DNA from: an uncultured Lachnospiraceae bacterium
GTDB lineage: Bacteria > Bacillota > Clostridia > Lachnospirales > Lachnospiraceae
NCBI GenBank assembly: GCA_902789735.1
Contig: CADAOZ010000005.1
Span: forward strand, 62,001 to 126,000
Direction: 5' to 3'
DNA length: 64,000 nucleotides
The position numbers and the translations under genes were made by a program. Of this stretch, positions 44,641 through 53,359 are shown piece by piece. The notes beneath the pieces are model-generated. The model saw nothing but the letters and a program-made list of their open reading frames with translations. It was not told the DNA's origin and ran no database searches. How positions within the stretch are numbered: the first letter of the stretch is position 1; every line of letters starts with the position of its first letter.

Positions 44641-45603
44641 TTATTTTATGTACTGCTCATACCCGTCCCGGTAGGTCAGCCAGAGTTCTCTGGCTTTCTC
44701 TTCCGTATAGGCGTCTGCCAGCGGCTGAATGTAGGCTTCTGCCAGTTTCCTGTGCCTGTCCGCGAAATACTGTTTCAGATTTCCAAAAGTCCCGAAATAG
44801 AACAGCATGACCCCCATGGTCGCGTCATCCCCCGTTACATCCTGTATTTCGCTGTGCAGCCTCTGTTTCCATTCAGACAGAGATCCGGATCTGCGGAGGG
44901 TATCCAGCAGGAAATATTCAAAATGCATGGGGGTCCTCCAATAGCCGAAATAGCCGTCCGTGGCGGCCACCACTGCCGCGGGACCCTGCAGGCGCACATG
45001 GCTCGTGTGCAGGGTATACCGGCCGTCGGAAGACAGCACATTGGTCTGTACAGGATCGTCCCTTAAATCTTCAAACGCGTCCCGGCTGTGGGTATCGTCT
45101 TTCGACAGGGGACTCAGCCCGTTTTCATTCAAAATATAAACACGGGAATCTCCTGCCCAGACCGACTGCACCGTAACCTCACCGTTTCCATATTCCGCCA
45201 GCGCGATTGCCGCCGTTGTCGGGAAATCACGTACCATGGCACCGCGCAGCTTCAGGGCGCTGCCGCCTTTCTGCTCTCCCAGCAGTAAAGCCCCGGCAGT
45301 CCTCTCCCGCAGTTCTTCTGTCAGATTGCCGTGCCGGCCTTTTCCGTTCCCGCCCCGGAACCAGTCATAGACGGCACCGCTGGCGAGCCTGGAGGCGATA
45401 TAAGCTCCTGTATGTTTTTCATAATGATCATACTGACGGGCACCCAGTCCTCCGCATCCGTCGAAGACGCCGATCAGGGCCGCGTCTCCGGCCCGGGAGC
45501 AGCAAAAGCTGTCTTCGCCCTTTCCGCCGGAAATCTCCGCGGAAACAACAAACTGGCCGTCAAATATATCATGGAACGACTGTCTCTGTTTTTCCTTCTT
45601 CAT
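44641..45603 (-). CDS. PP2C-family serine/threonine phosphatase
   Basis: A 320-residue PP2C phosphatase. Metal-binding and catalytic segments are GEDSFCC (29-35), FDGCGG (47-52; DGCGG for the usual DGMGG), WAGDSRVY (149-156), ATDGYFGY (214-221) and TGDDATMGV (257-265). After the domain a helical tail of about 45 residues (DRHRKLAEAYIQPLADAYTEE) is extra. It should oppose the kinase in the same operon. The start overlaps the vWA stop by four bases. Confidence 0.9.
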   Translation of the reverse strand: MKKEKQRQSFHDIFDGQFVVSAEISGGKGEDSFCCSRAGDAALIGVFDGCGGLGARQYDHYEKHTGAYIASRLASGAVYDWFRGGNGKGRHGNLTEELRERTAGALLLGEQKGGSALKLRGAMVRDFPTTAAIALAEYGNGEVTVQSVWAGDSRVYILNENGLSPLSKDDTHSRDAFEDLRDDPVQTNVLSSDGRYTLHTSHVRLQGPAAVVAATDGYFGYWRTPMHFEYFLLDTLRRSGSLSEWKQRLHSEIQDVTGDDATMGVMLFYFGTFGNLKQYFADRHRKLAEAYIQPLADAYTEEKARELWLTYRDGYEQYIK

Positions 45604-46286
45604 ATTGAATTACCGATCGCGCTGAGGATCTGCTCATAGTCACAGTCCGCGAGGCCGTCACCCGCTTCTGACTCGTATTGGATCACATTGTTCCAGTTAT
45701 CCGTGATCTTATTCCAGCTTTTTTTATTGGGCGCGAAAATGATCAGCCGTTTCGCTGACTCATCCATGACGCCGGGCGATGTCCTGCTGCCCCACCAGCG
45801 TGTCAGTTCATTGAAATCCGCTGCCATATTGGCAGGATAATTAGGGGCGCTTTTTCCAAATCCCAGATCGTGGGTTCCGTCATCCGACCATACAACAATT
45901 ACATGTCTGCGTTTCTGGGCGGTCATATTCCATTTTGACTTCATCGCGTAGGCCAGCGCTTCCAGTCCGTCCTCTTCGTCATCTCCGCCCCCGGACGCTT
46001 CAATACTTGTCAGGCAGGCCTTGAAATCCGCCGCCTGGTCCGGCAGATGGAAAAAATCCGTGACCAGCATTGCCTGCTCACGATCATAATAATAATCCCG
46101 GAAGGCAATGATCCGGATCCGGAGATCCGAAACCGTTTTATGCTTGTTCTTCATGATGACCTGGAAATCCTGATAGAATCTGAGGGCGTTATTTTTGACC
46201 GTATCCAGCACGTGGTCCATACTCATCGTCACATCTATGCAAAAGACCAGATCTACGCCATACGTCAGCTTATAATTACTTCCCAT
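45600..46286 (-). CDS. von Willebrand factor type A domain protein
   Basis: A 228-residue protein consisting of one vWA domain. The MIDAS metal site is DVTMS at 18-22, with the further acidic/Thr residues in GGGDDEEDGLEALAYAMKS and VVWSDDGTHD. No signal or membrane segment. Start taken at the ATG eight bases after GGAAGG rather than the upstream GTG. Single-domain vWA proteins paired with PP2C and kinase are known from TerY-type triads, where they are thought to recruit targets; this one is a distant relative at most. Confidence 0.85.
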   Translation of the reverse strand: MGSNYKLTYGVDLVFCIDVTMSMDHVLDTVKNNALRFYQDFQVIMKNKHKTVSDLRIRIIAFRDYYYDREQAMLVTDFFHLPDQAADFKACLTSIEASGGGDDEEDGLEALAYAMKSKWNMTAQKRRHVIVVWSDDGTHDLGFGKSAPNYPANMAADFNELTRWWGSRTSPGVMDESAKRLIIFAPNKKSWNKITDNWNNVIQYESEAGDGLADCDYEQILSAIGNSI

Positions 46287-46324
46287 AATCACACCTTCCC
46301 TTTCTTCTGATACCCTGTCTCCAT

Positions 46325-47110
46325 TTATACCTCTTCTCCTTCAGGTTTTTCCGGTTCCATATCTGCCGGCGGTTCTTCCACATTCGGCTGCTCATCAGAA
46401 GGCTCCTCTGTATCGGTGCCGCTCATCTCCGGCCCGGCTTCCTGCGTATCACTGCCGTTCATCTCCGGTCCGGCTTCCTGCGTATCGGTGCCGCCCGTCT
46501 CCGCCGTACCGCTGTCTTCGGCTTCCGGATCGTTTTCACCGGGTTTTTCAAACATTCCGCCGGCGATCACGCGCACCGCGTTCCGGATTTCCTTCTCCAT
46601 CGTCCGGACTGTATATTGTACCTGCAGGGAAGCATATTCTCCAAGCAGCCTGTTATTTTCTTCTCTCAGCGCCTCCTGTTCACTCTGTGCCTCCTGCAGC
46701 GTTTCATCCTTTTCGGTCAGCTGCCGCTTCTGCAGAATGTTAAAGCAGACGCTGGCAGCAAGGAGCAGAAAAAGGACTGCCGCTGCCCAGGCCAATACCG
46801 GCCTTTTCCGGCCGGCTGTCTTCCTCTCCGGTCCGCTCTCCCTGTCCTGGGCAGGCGTACTGTCTCCGGGAACGCCGGTCTCCGGTATCGTTTCTACGGT
46901 ATCGTCCGAAGATGTTCCGGCATTCTCTTCCCTTATATCTGTTTCTGCCTCCCGGACATCCCTTTCTTCGAATCCTGCCCCCGTTTGCGTATTCTGATTC
47001 AGCTCCGCCCAGAATCCCCCGCAGTATTCCATGACCGGGAGGTCTGCGCCGCAGTCCGGACACTTTGTCGCCTTCAGCGGAATTCGACAGCCACATTTTA
47101 TACAGAACAT
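46325..47110 (-). CDS. Zinc-ribbon membrane protein with coiled coil
   Basis: A 261-residue protein. An N-terminal zinc ribbon (CIKCGCRIPLKATKCPDCG, residues 3-21) is cytoplasmic; then an acidic Thr/Glu linker, a basic stretch, one membrane helix (about 107-128; LAWAAAVLFLLLAASVCFNI), a Gln/Glu-rich coiled coil (about 130-175) and an outside tail of about 75 residues, very acidic, with short repeats of the form GTDTQEAGPEM. Start at MFCIKCGC after AGGAGG. It could tether the vWA, phosphatase and kinase to the membrane and sense an external signal; this is inference. Confidence 0.8.
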   Translation of the reverse strand: MFCIKCGCRIPLKATKCPDCGADLPVMEYCGGFWAELNQNTQTGAGFEERDVREAETDIREENAGTSSDDTVETIPETGVPGDSTPAQDRESGPERKTAGRKRPVLAWAAAVLFLLLAASVCFNILQKRQLTEKDETLQEAQSEQEALREENNRLLGEYASLQVQYTVRTMEKEIRNAVRVIAGGMFEKPGENDPEAEDSGTAETGGTDTQEAGPEMNGSDTQEAGPEMSGTDTEEPSDEQPNVEEPPADMEPEKPEGEEV

Positions 47111-47202
47111 TTTTTTCCTCCTGCCATTCATTAACTCTGAAGGCCACGCAGTACGCTGTCCAAAAACCGGAACACCTGTATATTCCGGCAAACGGCGGCC
47201 GC

Positions 47203-47649
47203 TCAGTCATCGCTTCTGGACTTTCCACACAGGATACAGGCTTTATAATCCGAGCTGTTCTCCACTTCACAGCATCCGCACACCCATATTTCCCCCTCTT
47301 CTTTCAGCGCGAAAGGGAAATATTTGTAGATGACCCTCGGAAGGCTCTCTTTTTTGCCATCCGTTGTTTTAGCCGCCTTTGTATTGGGCCCCTTTGTTTT
47401 GGTGCCTTTTGCTTTGGCCGGTTCTTCTGTCCTGACAGCCGGCGCAGGCGGCTTTGTTTTCGGGACATCTGCCTCTTTCACCCCGGCTTTATCCCCTGTA
47501 ATATCGGATTTTATGCGTGTCCCTCTGGCCGTATGTTCTTCTGTTTTCTGCGCACGTTCTTTCTTCTTCCGATGCTGATAATAGATTCCCAGACAAATCA
47601 GAAGGACGATCAGCACTGCCAGAATCACATAATATGTTTCCTCGTACAA
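47203..47649 (-). CDS. Membrane protein with C-terminal RanBP2-type zinc finger
   Basis: A 148-residue protein starting at TTG with GGGAG upstream. One N-terminal membrane helix (about 7-24; YVILAVLIVLLICLGIYY) is followed by a basic Lys/Pro/Thr-rich linker of about 80 residues and a C-terminal zinc finger WVCGCCEVENSSDYKACILC (W-x-C-x2-C-x3-N-x6-C-x2-C), the RanBP2 consensus. Such fingers bind RNA or ubiquitin in eukaryotes; bacterial roles are unknown. First gene of the five-gene operon, with a promoter about 70 bases upstream. Confidence 0.78.
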   Translation of the reverse strand: MYEETYYVILAVLIVLLICLGIYYQHRKKKERAQKTEEHTARGTRIKSDITGDKAGVKEADVPKTKPPAPAVRTEEPAKAKGTKTKGPNTKAAKTTDGKKESLPRVIYKYFPFALKEEGEIWVCGCCEVENSSDYKACILCGKSRSDD

Positions 47650-47718
47650 TTCCCTGCTCCCTTTTTCTCGTTCTGCCCAGAATGATCCGCATTCCGCAGA
47701 TTATCTCTCACGCATTAT

Positions 47719-47747
47719 ATTTTAACGTAAAGGTCCTCCGATGACAA
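47719..47747 (-). promoter_or_regulatory. Promoter of the zinc finger-vWA-PP2C-kinase operon
   Basis: On the minus strand TTGTCA, 17 bases, TAAAAT, with an overlapping TATAAT a few bases on. It lies in the 222-base gap to the ABC transporter gene. Confidence 0.55.
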
Positions 47748-47872
47748 ACCCCCGGGCCGTTTTCAGAAAGCTCTTTCTTTTTCATTATAGCTTTCCGGCT
47801 GAAACAACTTTTTTGCTGCCCGGACGCTGCTTTTCTGTACGTATGAAGTACCTTCATGACATATTTGAATCG

Positions 47873-50800
47873 TCAGGTATCACCCCGGCCTTCCATCTCG
47901 ATGACCGTATCCGCTATGCTCAGGGTGGATTTTCTGTGCGAGACCAGGACGATCGTCCGGGGACTGCGGTCCTGCATTTCCCGGACTGCTTTCAGGATTA
48001 CGCCTTCATTGAGGGCGTCCAGTGCGCTGGTCGGCTCGTCCAGCAGAAGGAAAGCGCCATCATGACAAAAAGCTCTGGCCAGTCCGATCCGCTGCTTCTC
48101 GCCTTCTGACAGTGTGCTTCCCAGTTCTCCGACCATGGTGTCATATCCTTTCGGAAGGGTCATGATGAAGTCATGGATCGAAGCTGCCCTGGCCGCCTCG
48201 ATGATCTGGTCCCGATCCGCGTAACTGCTGCCAAGAGAAATATTGTCGGCAACCGATGTATGGAAAAGGCTGGTCTCCTGGGTCACGTAGGCCTCCATGC
48301 AGCGCAGGGACCAGGTATTGATCTCCCGTATATCTGTATCACTGATCAGAATCCTGCCCTGGTCCGTATCCCAGAAGCGCATCAACAGTTTTAAAAGGGT
48401 GGATTTACCGCAGCCGCTGGGCCCATGGATTCCGATGATTCTTCCCATGGGAATCTCTGCGGAATAGCCGGACAGAACCGGCTCTGCCCTGTCTTTCCGA
48501 TAAGAGAATGTGACATCACAGACCCGCGCACCGGTAAAATCGGGCGCTTCCCCCCGGATCATCTCTTCTGTTTCCGGTTTTTCCGCCAGCAGATCCAGCA
48601 CCCTGTCTCCACTGGCCAGTGTCTGACTGAGACCGGATGACAGGGCGGAAAGGGCCAGGACCGGTCCAAAGGATCCCATCATGGCTGTCACGGCCGTTAC
48701 GGTCTGCAGGAAGTCCACATTCCCCTGAGAAAAAAGACAGAGCATCAGGGCCAGCATGGCCGCTGAAAAACCCAGCACCGCCAGATCGGATACCGCGAAA
48801 GCGGCCGCTTCCAGCAGATTCAGACGGTTCCCGGAAGCGGACATCCTGCGGGATCTGTCCGCCAGCTTCTCCCGGCGGGCAGGGCCGCCCTTAAAGCGGA
48901 TCGTCTCCTCCAGTCCCCGGAGGGAATCCAGCACCAGACTGTTAATGGCAGCGAAGCGGGCCCGCAGTTCCACGCCGGGACCGGCGCTGCGCCTGCCCAG
49001 CGTCAGCGGAATGACGGCTCCGACGACCAGATAGGCAGCCAGGGCCAGCATACCTGCCAGAGGATGCTGCAATCCGATAAAAATGACCATCACAAAGCTG
49101 GTAAGCAGCGCAATGGCGATCGGAGAGATGGTATGGGCATAAAACACCTCCAGCTGCTCTATATCCGATGTGATCAGCGCGATCATATCTCCCTTATCCC
49201 GGCCTTCCAGTCTGGCCGGGCAGAGCCTGCGCATGGCTGCAAAGACTTTATGACGGATGATCGCCAGGATACGGAAAGCGATCAGATGATTTCTGTACTG
49301 CTCCAGATAATGGAAAACGCCCCGCATCACAGCTGTCAGCAGCAGGACGGCTGTAAAGGCTGTCCAGGACAGGCGGCCGATCAAAGGAACTCTGCCCGTA
49401 AAGGCGACGCCAAAACCGAAAGATCCCAGTACCGCGATCATTTTTTCGGCAGCCAGAACGGTCAGGAAAATGGCGCACAGATGCCCCAGGACGCCAAACA
49501 GGACCGCCTGGATCATGACCGGCTGAAGCGGACGGATCTGGCCGATCAGTTCTTTCATAATGGTCAGACCGCTGCGGCGGACGCCCGGGCCGGCGGCCGG
49601 ACGACCGTCCGGCTCCTCCGCAGGCCCATCGTCATTCCGGTTTTGCGCGTCCGCGTTCCGGTTCAGAAATTCCTGATATTCCTCTGTAAAACGGGATGCA
49701 GGTTCCGGCAGATCCCCGGCTTCCTCTGCAGGCTCCAGGGAAAGGATCCGGGGCTCCGATTGTGACAGCTCCTTTTCCTGAGGGTCCGGCACGGAACCGG
49801 CTGCCGTTTCTTCCGCCGCTTTCCGGATCTCCAGATTCAGGGCGTATTGTTCCATCTGGATCTGACTCTGATAAAGGGCCGCGTATTTCCCGCCCCAATG
49901 CATCAGCTGGTCATGGGTGCCGCGCTCCGCCACCCGGCCTCCTTCCATCATAAAGATGCAGTCCGACCCGGTAACATTCGCCAGACGATGGGAAATCAGG
50001 ATGACCGTCTTTGTCCGTGCCAGATGACGGATGGCTTTCATGATCATCTCCTCACTCCCGGCATCTATATTGGACGTGACTTCGTCAAAAATGTAAATGG
50101 GAGAATCATGCAGAAGGGCCCTGGCGACCACCAGACGCTGGCGCTGACCGCCGGACAGGTTGGAGGCGCCTTCGGTCAGGCGGGTCTGCAGTCCTTCCTG
50201 TGTCAGGAGGAAGCTTTCCAGATTGACAGCCCGCAGAACACTCCACATGCGGGCTTTATCTGCTTTTGGGTCGGCCAGCAGCAGCTGCTCTTCGACGGTT
50301 CCTTTAAAGAGATAGCTGTCTGCAGCTGCCAGCGTAATATTCCTGACGATACTATCCTCGGAAATCTCCGAAAGCAGACTTTTGCCGATCCATACTTTGC
50401 CGCTGTAATCCCGGATCCTGCCGGTCAGAACGCGGGCAATGGTAGATTTACCGCACCCGGAAGGCCCTACAATAGATACAAAACTGCCCCGGGGACATTG
50501 TATGCCGGCGCCCCGCAGGGCTTCGGAAGACGCGCCCGGATAAGTATAATGCATTCCCTGCATGACCAGATCTGTCTGCTCGGGATCAATGGCACCGGTC
50601 TTCTGTTCCGGTTCCGGCAGATCCAGAAATGCGAAGATCCTGTCACTGGCTGCCATGCCGTTCATGGCAACATGGAAATAAGATCCCAGCCTGCGCATGG
50701 GAATGAAAAATTCCGCTGCCAGCCATATGACCATGACCGCCGCAGAGAAATCGATCTTTCCTGCTGTCAGCTGCCACAGGGCCACGAGCATGCCCAGAGC

Positions 50801-51562
50801 AGCTCCCGCATAGGCAATGACATCCATTACAATAATAGAATTGAGCTGCATCTGCAGGACTTTCATGGTGACCTGGCGGAAATGCTCAGATTCCTGATCC
50901 ATGGATTTCTGCCGTTCCTTATCCGCCATATAGATCTTAAGGGTGGTCATGCCCTGCAGATTCTCCAGAAAGCTGTCACCAAGGGACAGATAGATGTCCC
51001 AGTACTTACTGAGGATCCTTTTGGCAATCTTCTGGACCAGAACGATCACGGCCGGAATCAGGGGGACGCAGACAAGCAGAAGCAGGGCCGCAGGAAAACA
51101 GACCGGAAGGAAAAAGATAAAGAGCGTAAAGGGCGCCAGCAGCGCATAGAAGAACTGGGACAGATATTTCCCGAAATACACTTCCAGCTGCTCCACACCT
51201 TCGCCTGCCATCTGTACGATTTCGGAGGTAGGCGTCGTCTCCCGGTAGGTCAGCCCCAGTCGGAGCGCCTTGGCATATATTTTGTCCCGCAGGATCCTCT
51301 TGACATCCACACTGGCCTTAAAGGAAGCCCGGGAGGCCTGGCGGTCGCCTGCTGTGCGCAGGATGATCCCAAGCGCGATCAGGCCCGCGGCCCGAAGGAT
51401 CTCCGGGCTGCCCATGGAGCCTTCCAGGGCGGACCGGAGCAGCCCTGTAAATGACCAGATCAGGATGATCTGGCCTGCCAGGGACAACCACATCCACAGG
51501 ACCTGGAAGGCAATATATCTGGCCGAATCGGATAAAAGCTGTATCAGTCTGGTCTTGATCAA
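47873..51562 (-). CDS. Fused two-half ABC exporter (CydDC/MsbA-like, TMD-NBD-TMD-NBD)
   Basis: A 1229-residue single-chain ABC exporter. Half one: membrane domain about 15-320, then NBD1 about 345-565 with GPSGCGKST (Walker A), LSGGQRQRL and IYIFDEVTSNID. A 120-residue acidic Pro/Glu/Asn linker follows. Half two: membrane domain about 690-990, NBD2 about 1010-1225 with GPSGCGKST, an altered signature LSEGEKQRIG and FLLLDEPTSALD. Half one is CydD-like, half two CydC-like. Bacterial half-transporters of this type are normally separate genes. Start is TTG (51562) with AAAGGAGG six bases upstream; no ATG fits. Substrate unknown. Confidence 0.87.
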   Translation of the reverse strand: MIKTRLIQLLSDSARYIAFQVLWMWLSLAGQIILIWSFTGLLRSALEGSMGSPEILRAAGLIALGIILRTAGDRQASRASFKASVDVKRILRDKIYAKALRLGLTYRETTPTSEIVQMAGEGVEQLEVYFGKYLSQFFYALLAPFTLFIFFLPVCFPAALLLLVCVPLIPAVIVLVQKIAKRILSKYWDIYLSLGDSFLENLQGMTTLKIYMADKERQKSMDQESEHFRQVTMKVLQMQLNSIIVMDVIAYAGAALGMLVALWQLTAGKIDFSAAVMVIWLAAEFFIPMRRLGSYFHVAMNGMAASDRIFAFLDLPEPEQKTGAIDPEQTDLVMQGMHYTYPGASSEALRGAGIQCPRGSFVSIVGPSGCGKSTIARVLTGRIRDYSGKVWIGKSLLSEISEDSIVRNITLAAADSYLFKGTVEEQLLLADPKADKARMWSVLRAVNLESFLLTQEGLQTRLTEGASNLSGGQRQRLVVARALLHDSPIYIFDEVTSNIDAGSEEMIMKAIRHLARTKTVILISHRLANVTGSDCIFMMEGGRVAERGTHDQLMHWGGKYAALYQSQIQMEQYALNLEIRKAAEETAAGSVPDPQEKELSQSEPRILSLEPAEEAGDLPEPASRFTEEYQEFLNRNADAQNRNDDGPAEEPDGRPAAGPGVRRSGLTIMKELIGQIRPLQPVMIQAVLFGVLGHLCAIFLTVLAAEKMIAVLGSFGFGVAFTGRVPLIGRLSWTAFTAVLLLTAVMRGVFHYLEQYRNHLIAFRILAIIRHKVFAAMRRLCPARLEGRDKGDMIALITSDIEQLEVFYAHTISPIAIALLTSFVMVIFIGLQHPLAGMLALAAYLVVGAVIPLTLGRRSAGPGVELRARFAAINSLVLDSLRGLEETIRFKGGPARREKLADRSRRMSASGNRLNLLEAAAFAVSDLAVLGFSAAMLALMLCLFSQGNVDFLQTVTAVTAMMGSFGPVLALSALSSGLSQTLASGDRVLDLLAEKPETEEMIRGEAPDFTGARVCDVTFSYRKDRAEPVLSGYSAEIPMGRIIGIHGPSGCGKSTLLKLLMRFWDTDQGRILISDTDIREINTWSLRCMEAYVTQETSLFHTSVADNISLGSSYADRDQIIEAARAASIHDFIMTLPKGYDTMVGELGSTLSEGEKQRIGLARAFCHDGAFLLLDEPTSALDALNEGVILKAVREMQDRSPRTIVLVSHRKSTLSIADTVIEMEGRGDT

Positions 51563-51619
51563 AGCAGCCTCCTTTTTCAAACGTATGCTCCTTCGGGGAG
51601 CAGATAACAGGATAGTAAG

Positions 51620-51654
51620 ATTTTTGCCGGGCGTTTTCCGTGCCCGGCAAAAAT
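51620..51654. terminator. Hairpin after the D,D-carboxypeptidase gene
   Basis: ATTTTTGCCGGGC pairs perfectly with GCCCGGCAAAAAT around a nine-base loop. It lies directly after the carboxypeptidase stop codon and before the ABC transporter gene on the minus strand. The T's lie inside the stem, so termination efficiency is uncertain. Confidence 0.6.
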
Positions 51655-51662
51655 GACTGATC

Positions 51663-53054
51663 TTATTCTGTGTAATTGTTATAAATAAATACATGGTCAT
51701 CGATACAGATGAACTGGTCCAGGGCAAATCCTGTAACACAGACATAATGATGACCGCTGTCCGATACAAAATAACTGGCCGCGCAGCTGCCTGCCTCGGT
51801 AACAAAACCGGTCTTGGCAGCTACGACCTCGCCGGGGGTCTCCTTATCCTCAATCCTGCGCAGGAACATATTGGACAGATCCAGCCCATCCGGGTGGATG
51901 TCGCTGGAGGAAAGAATATAATGATGGGTAGAGAGCACCTCCCTGCAGAAGTCATTTTCCACCGCAGCTTTGAGAATCATGCCCATATCGACCGCAGTAC
52001 AGTAAAGATCATCATTATAAAGACCTATACAGTTGGTGAAATGGCATGTGTCAGACAGTCCCAGCGCCTCTGCTTTGGCATTCATCCGGTCTACAAATTC
52101 CTCCTGGGATCCCGCACAGTAGACCGCCAGGGTATAAGCGGCATCGGCGCCGGAAGGAAGAATCGTACCGTAAAACAGGTCCCGCACCGTGGTGACTTCT
52201 TCCGGTTCATAACCGGCCGTACTGCAGCCGGTCTCATAAGCATAATCAATGGCCTCCTGGGGAACCGTTACCTGCTCATCCAGATCGGAAACATAATCCG
52301 CTGCCGTCAGGACCGTCAGGATCTTGGTCATGGACGCCGGATACATTTTACTGTCACATTCCTTCTGGGCAACGATCGTATTGGTATCGACATCGATCAG
52401 CACCGCAAAGAGGGAGTTGAAATTAGGATCGTCGATGGTTTTGATATTGTCTGCCTTTTTGGGACTGTATCCGTTGGCGAACGAAGCCACTTCCGGGGAC
52501 AGTCCGGCCCTTGCTTCCGCTTCGGCTTTCGCTTTGGCCTCTTCTTCCGCTTTTGCTTTGGCCTCTTCTTCCGCTTTTGCTTTGGCCTCTTCTTCGGCTT
52601 TCGCTTTGGCCTCCTCTTCGGCTTTCGCTTTGGCCTCTTCTTCAGCTTTCGCTTTGGCTTCCTCCTCCGCTTTCGCTTCCTCTTCCTCTTTTTTCTCCGC
52701 TGCCGCCTTCTTCGCGGCTTCCTCCCCGGTCGTACTGCCGGCGGCTGCCTGTGACGGATCTGCCGCTGCGGTCTGCCCGGCAGACGCGGCCGCAGCCTGA
52801 TGGCTGCCGCCCGGATGGAATATCTTAAAAATGCCGAAAAGAATCACGGCGGCAACGACAATACCGATCACAGTGAACTCGGCCATGAGCTGACGCTGAC
52901 GGCGCCGTTTCTGCTCCCGCCACCGTTTCTGTCTGGACGCCTGGGTGGTCCGTCTGGTTCTCGAAGTCCCGGACGATGCTTTTCTGGCCGTTCTTTTTCC
53001 GGAAGACCTTTCTTTTTTTCGTGCGTTTCTGTTTGTATTCTCTTGTATATCCAT
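51663..53054 (-). CDS. D-alanyl-D-alanine carboxypeptidase (S11) with Ala/Lys/Glu repeat spacer
   Basis: A 463-residue penicillin-binding D,D-carboxypeptidase that trims peptidoglycan stem peptides outside the cell. A basic cytoplasmic N-terminus (about 55 residues), one membrane helix (about 60-78), then a spacer of about 70 residues built of a KAEEEAKA octapeptide repeated six times. The catalytic domain (about 180-463) has SMTK near residue 241, SGAD in LPSGADAAY and KTG near 413. The repeat probably forms a rigid helix holding the enzyme away from the membrane. Start taken at MDIQENTN. Confidence 0.9.
   Translation of the reverse strand: MDIQENTNRNARKKERSSGKRTARKASSGTSRTRRTTQASRQKRWREQKRRRQRQLMAEFTVIGIVVAAVILFGIFKIFHPGGSHQAAAASAGQTAAADPSQAAAGSTTGEEAAKKAAAEKKEEEEAKAEEEAKAKAEEEAKAKAEEEAKAKAEEEAKAKAEEEAKAKAEEEAKAKAEAEARAGLSPEVASFANGYSPKKADNIKTIDDPNFNSLFAVLIDVDTNTIVAQKECDSKMYPASMTKILTVLTAADYVSDLDEQVTVPQEAIDYAYETGCSTAGYEPEEVTTVRDLFYGTILPSGADAAYTLAVYCAGSQEEFVDRMNAKAEALGLSDTCHFTNCIGLYNDDLYCTAVDMGMILKAAVENDFCREVLSTHHYILSSSDIHPDGLDLSNMFLRRIEDKETPGEVVAAKTGFVTEAGSCAASYFVSDSGHHYVCVTGFALDQFICIDDHVFIYNNYTE
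52515..52690 (-). repeat. 24-bp tandem repeat encoding KAEEEAKA
   Basis: About six near-identical 24-base units inside the carboxypeptidase gene, differing mostly at third codon positions. Copy number may vary between strains. Confidence 0.85.
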
Positions 53055-53359
53055 ATTTTTTCCCTGTATTGCAGCTTCGTGCGGAAAGAACCCCCGGGAC
53101 CCCTTCCTTATAAAAAAATCACGCATGCTCTATTTTAGCGGTAAGGTTTCATGATTGCAATAAAATCCGGCCCGGGAAGGGCCGATTTACGTCTCTTTTG
53201 CCTCCGCGGCAGAAAAATAATGCGGATTCTGCAGGGACTATTGGATTATCTGCCCCGTATGGTTTATATTAGGATTCATCAGCCGGCAGGCCTTGCTGAT
53301 AGAACAGGCAGCGGCCGCTTTCCCGGCTATTTTACAGCTATTCATTCACAGGAGCAAAA

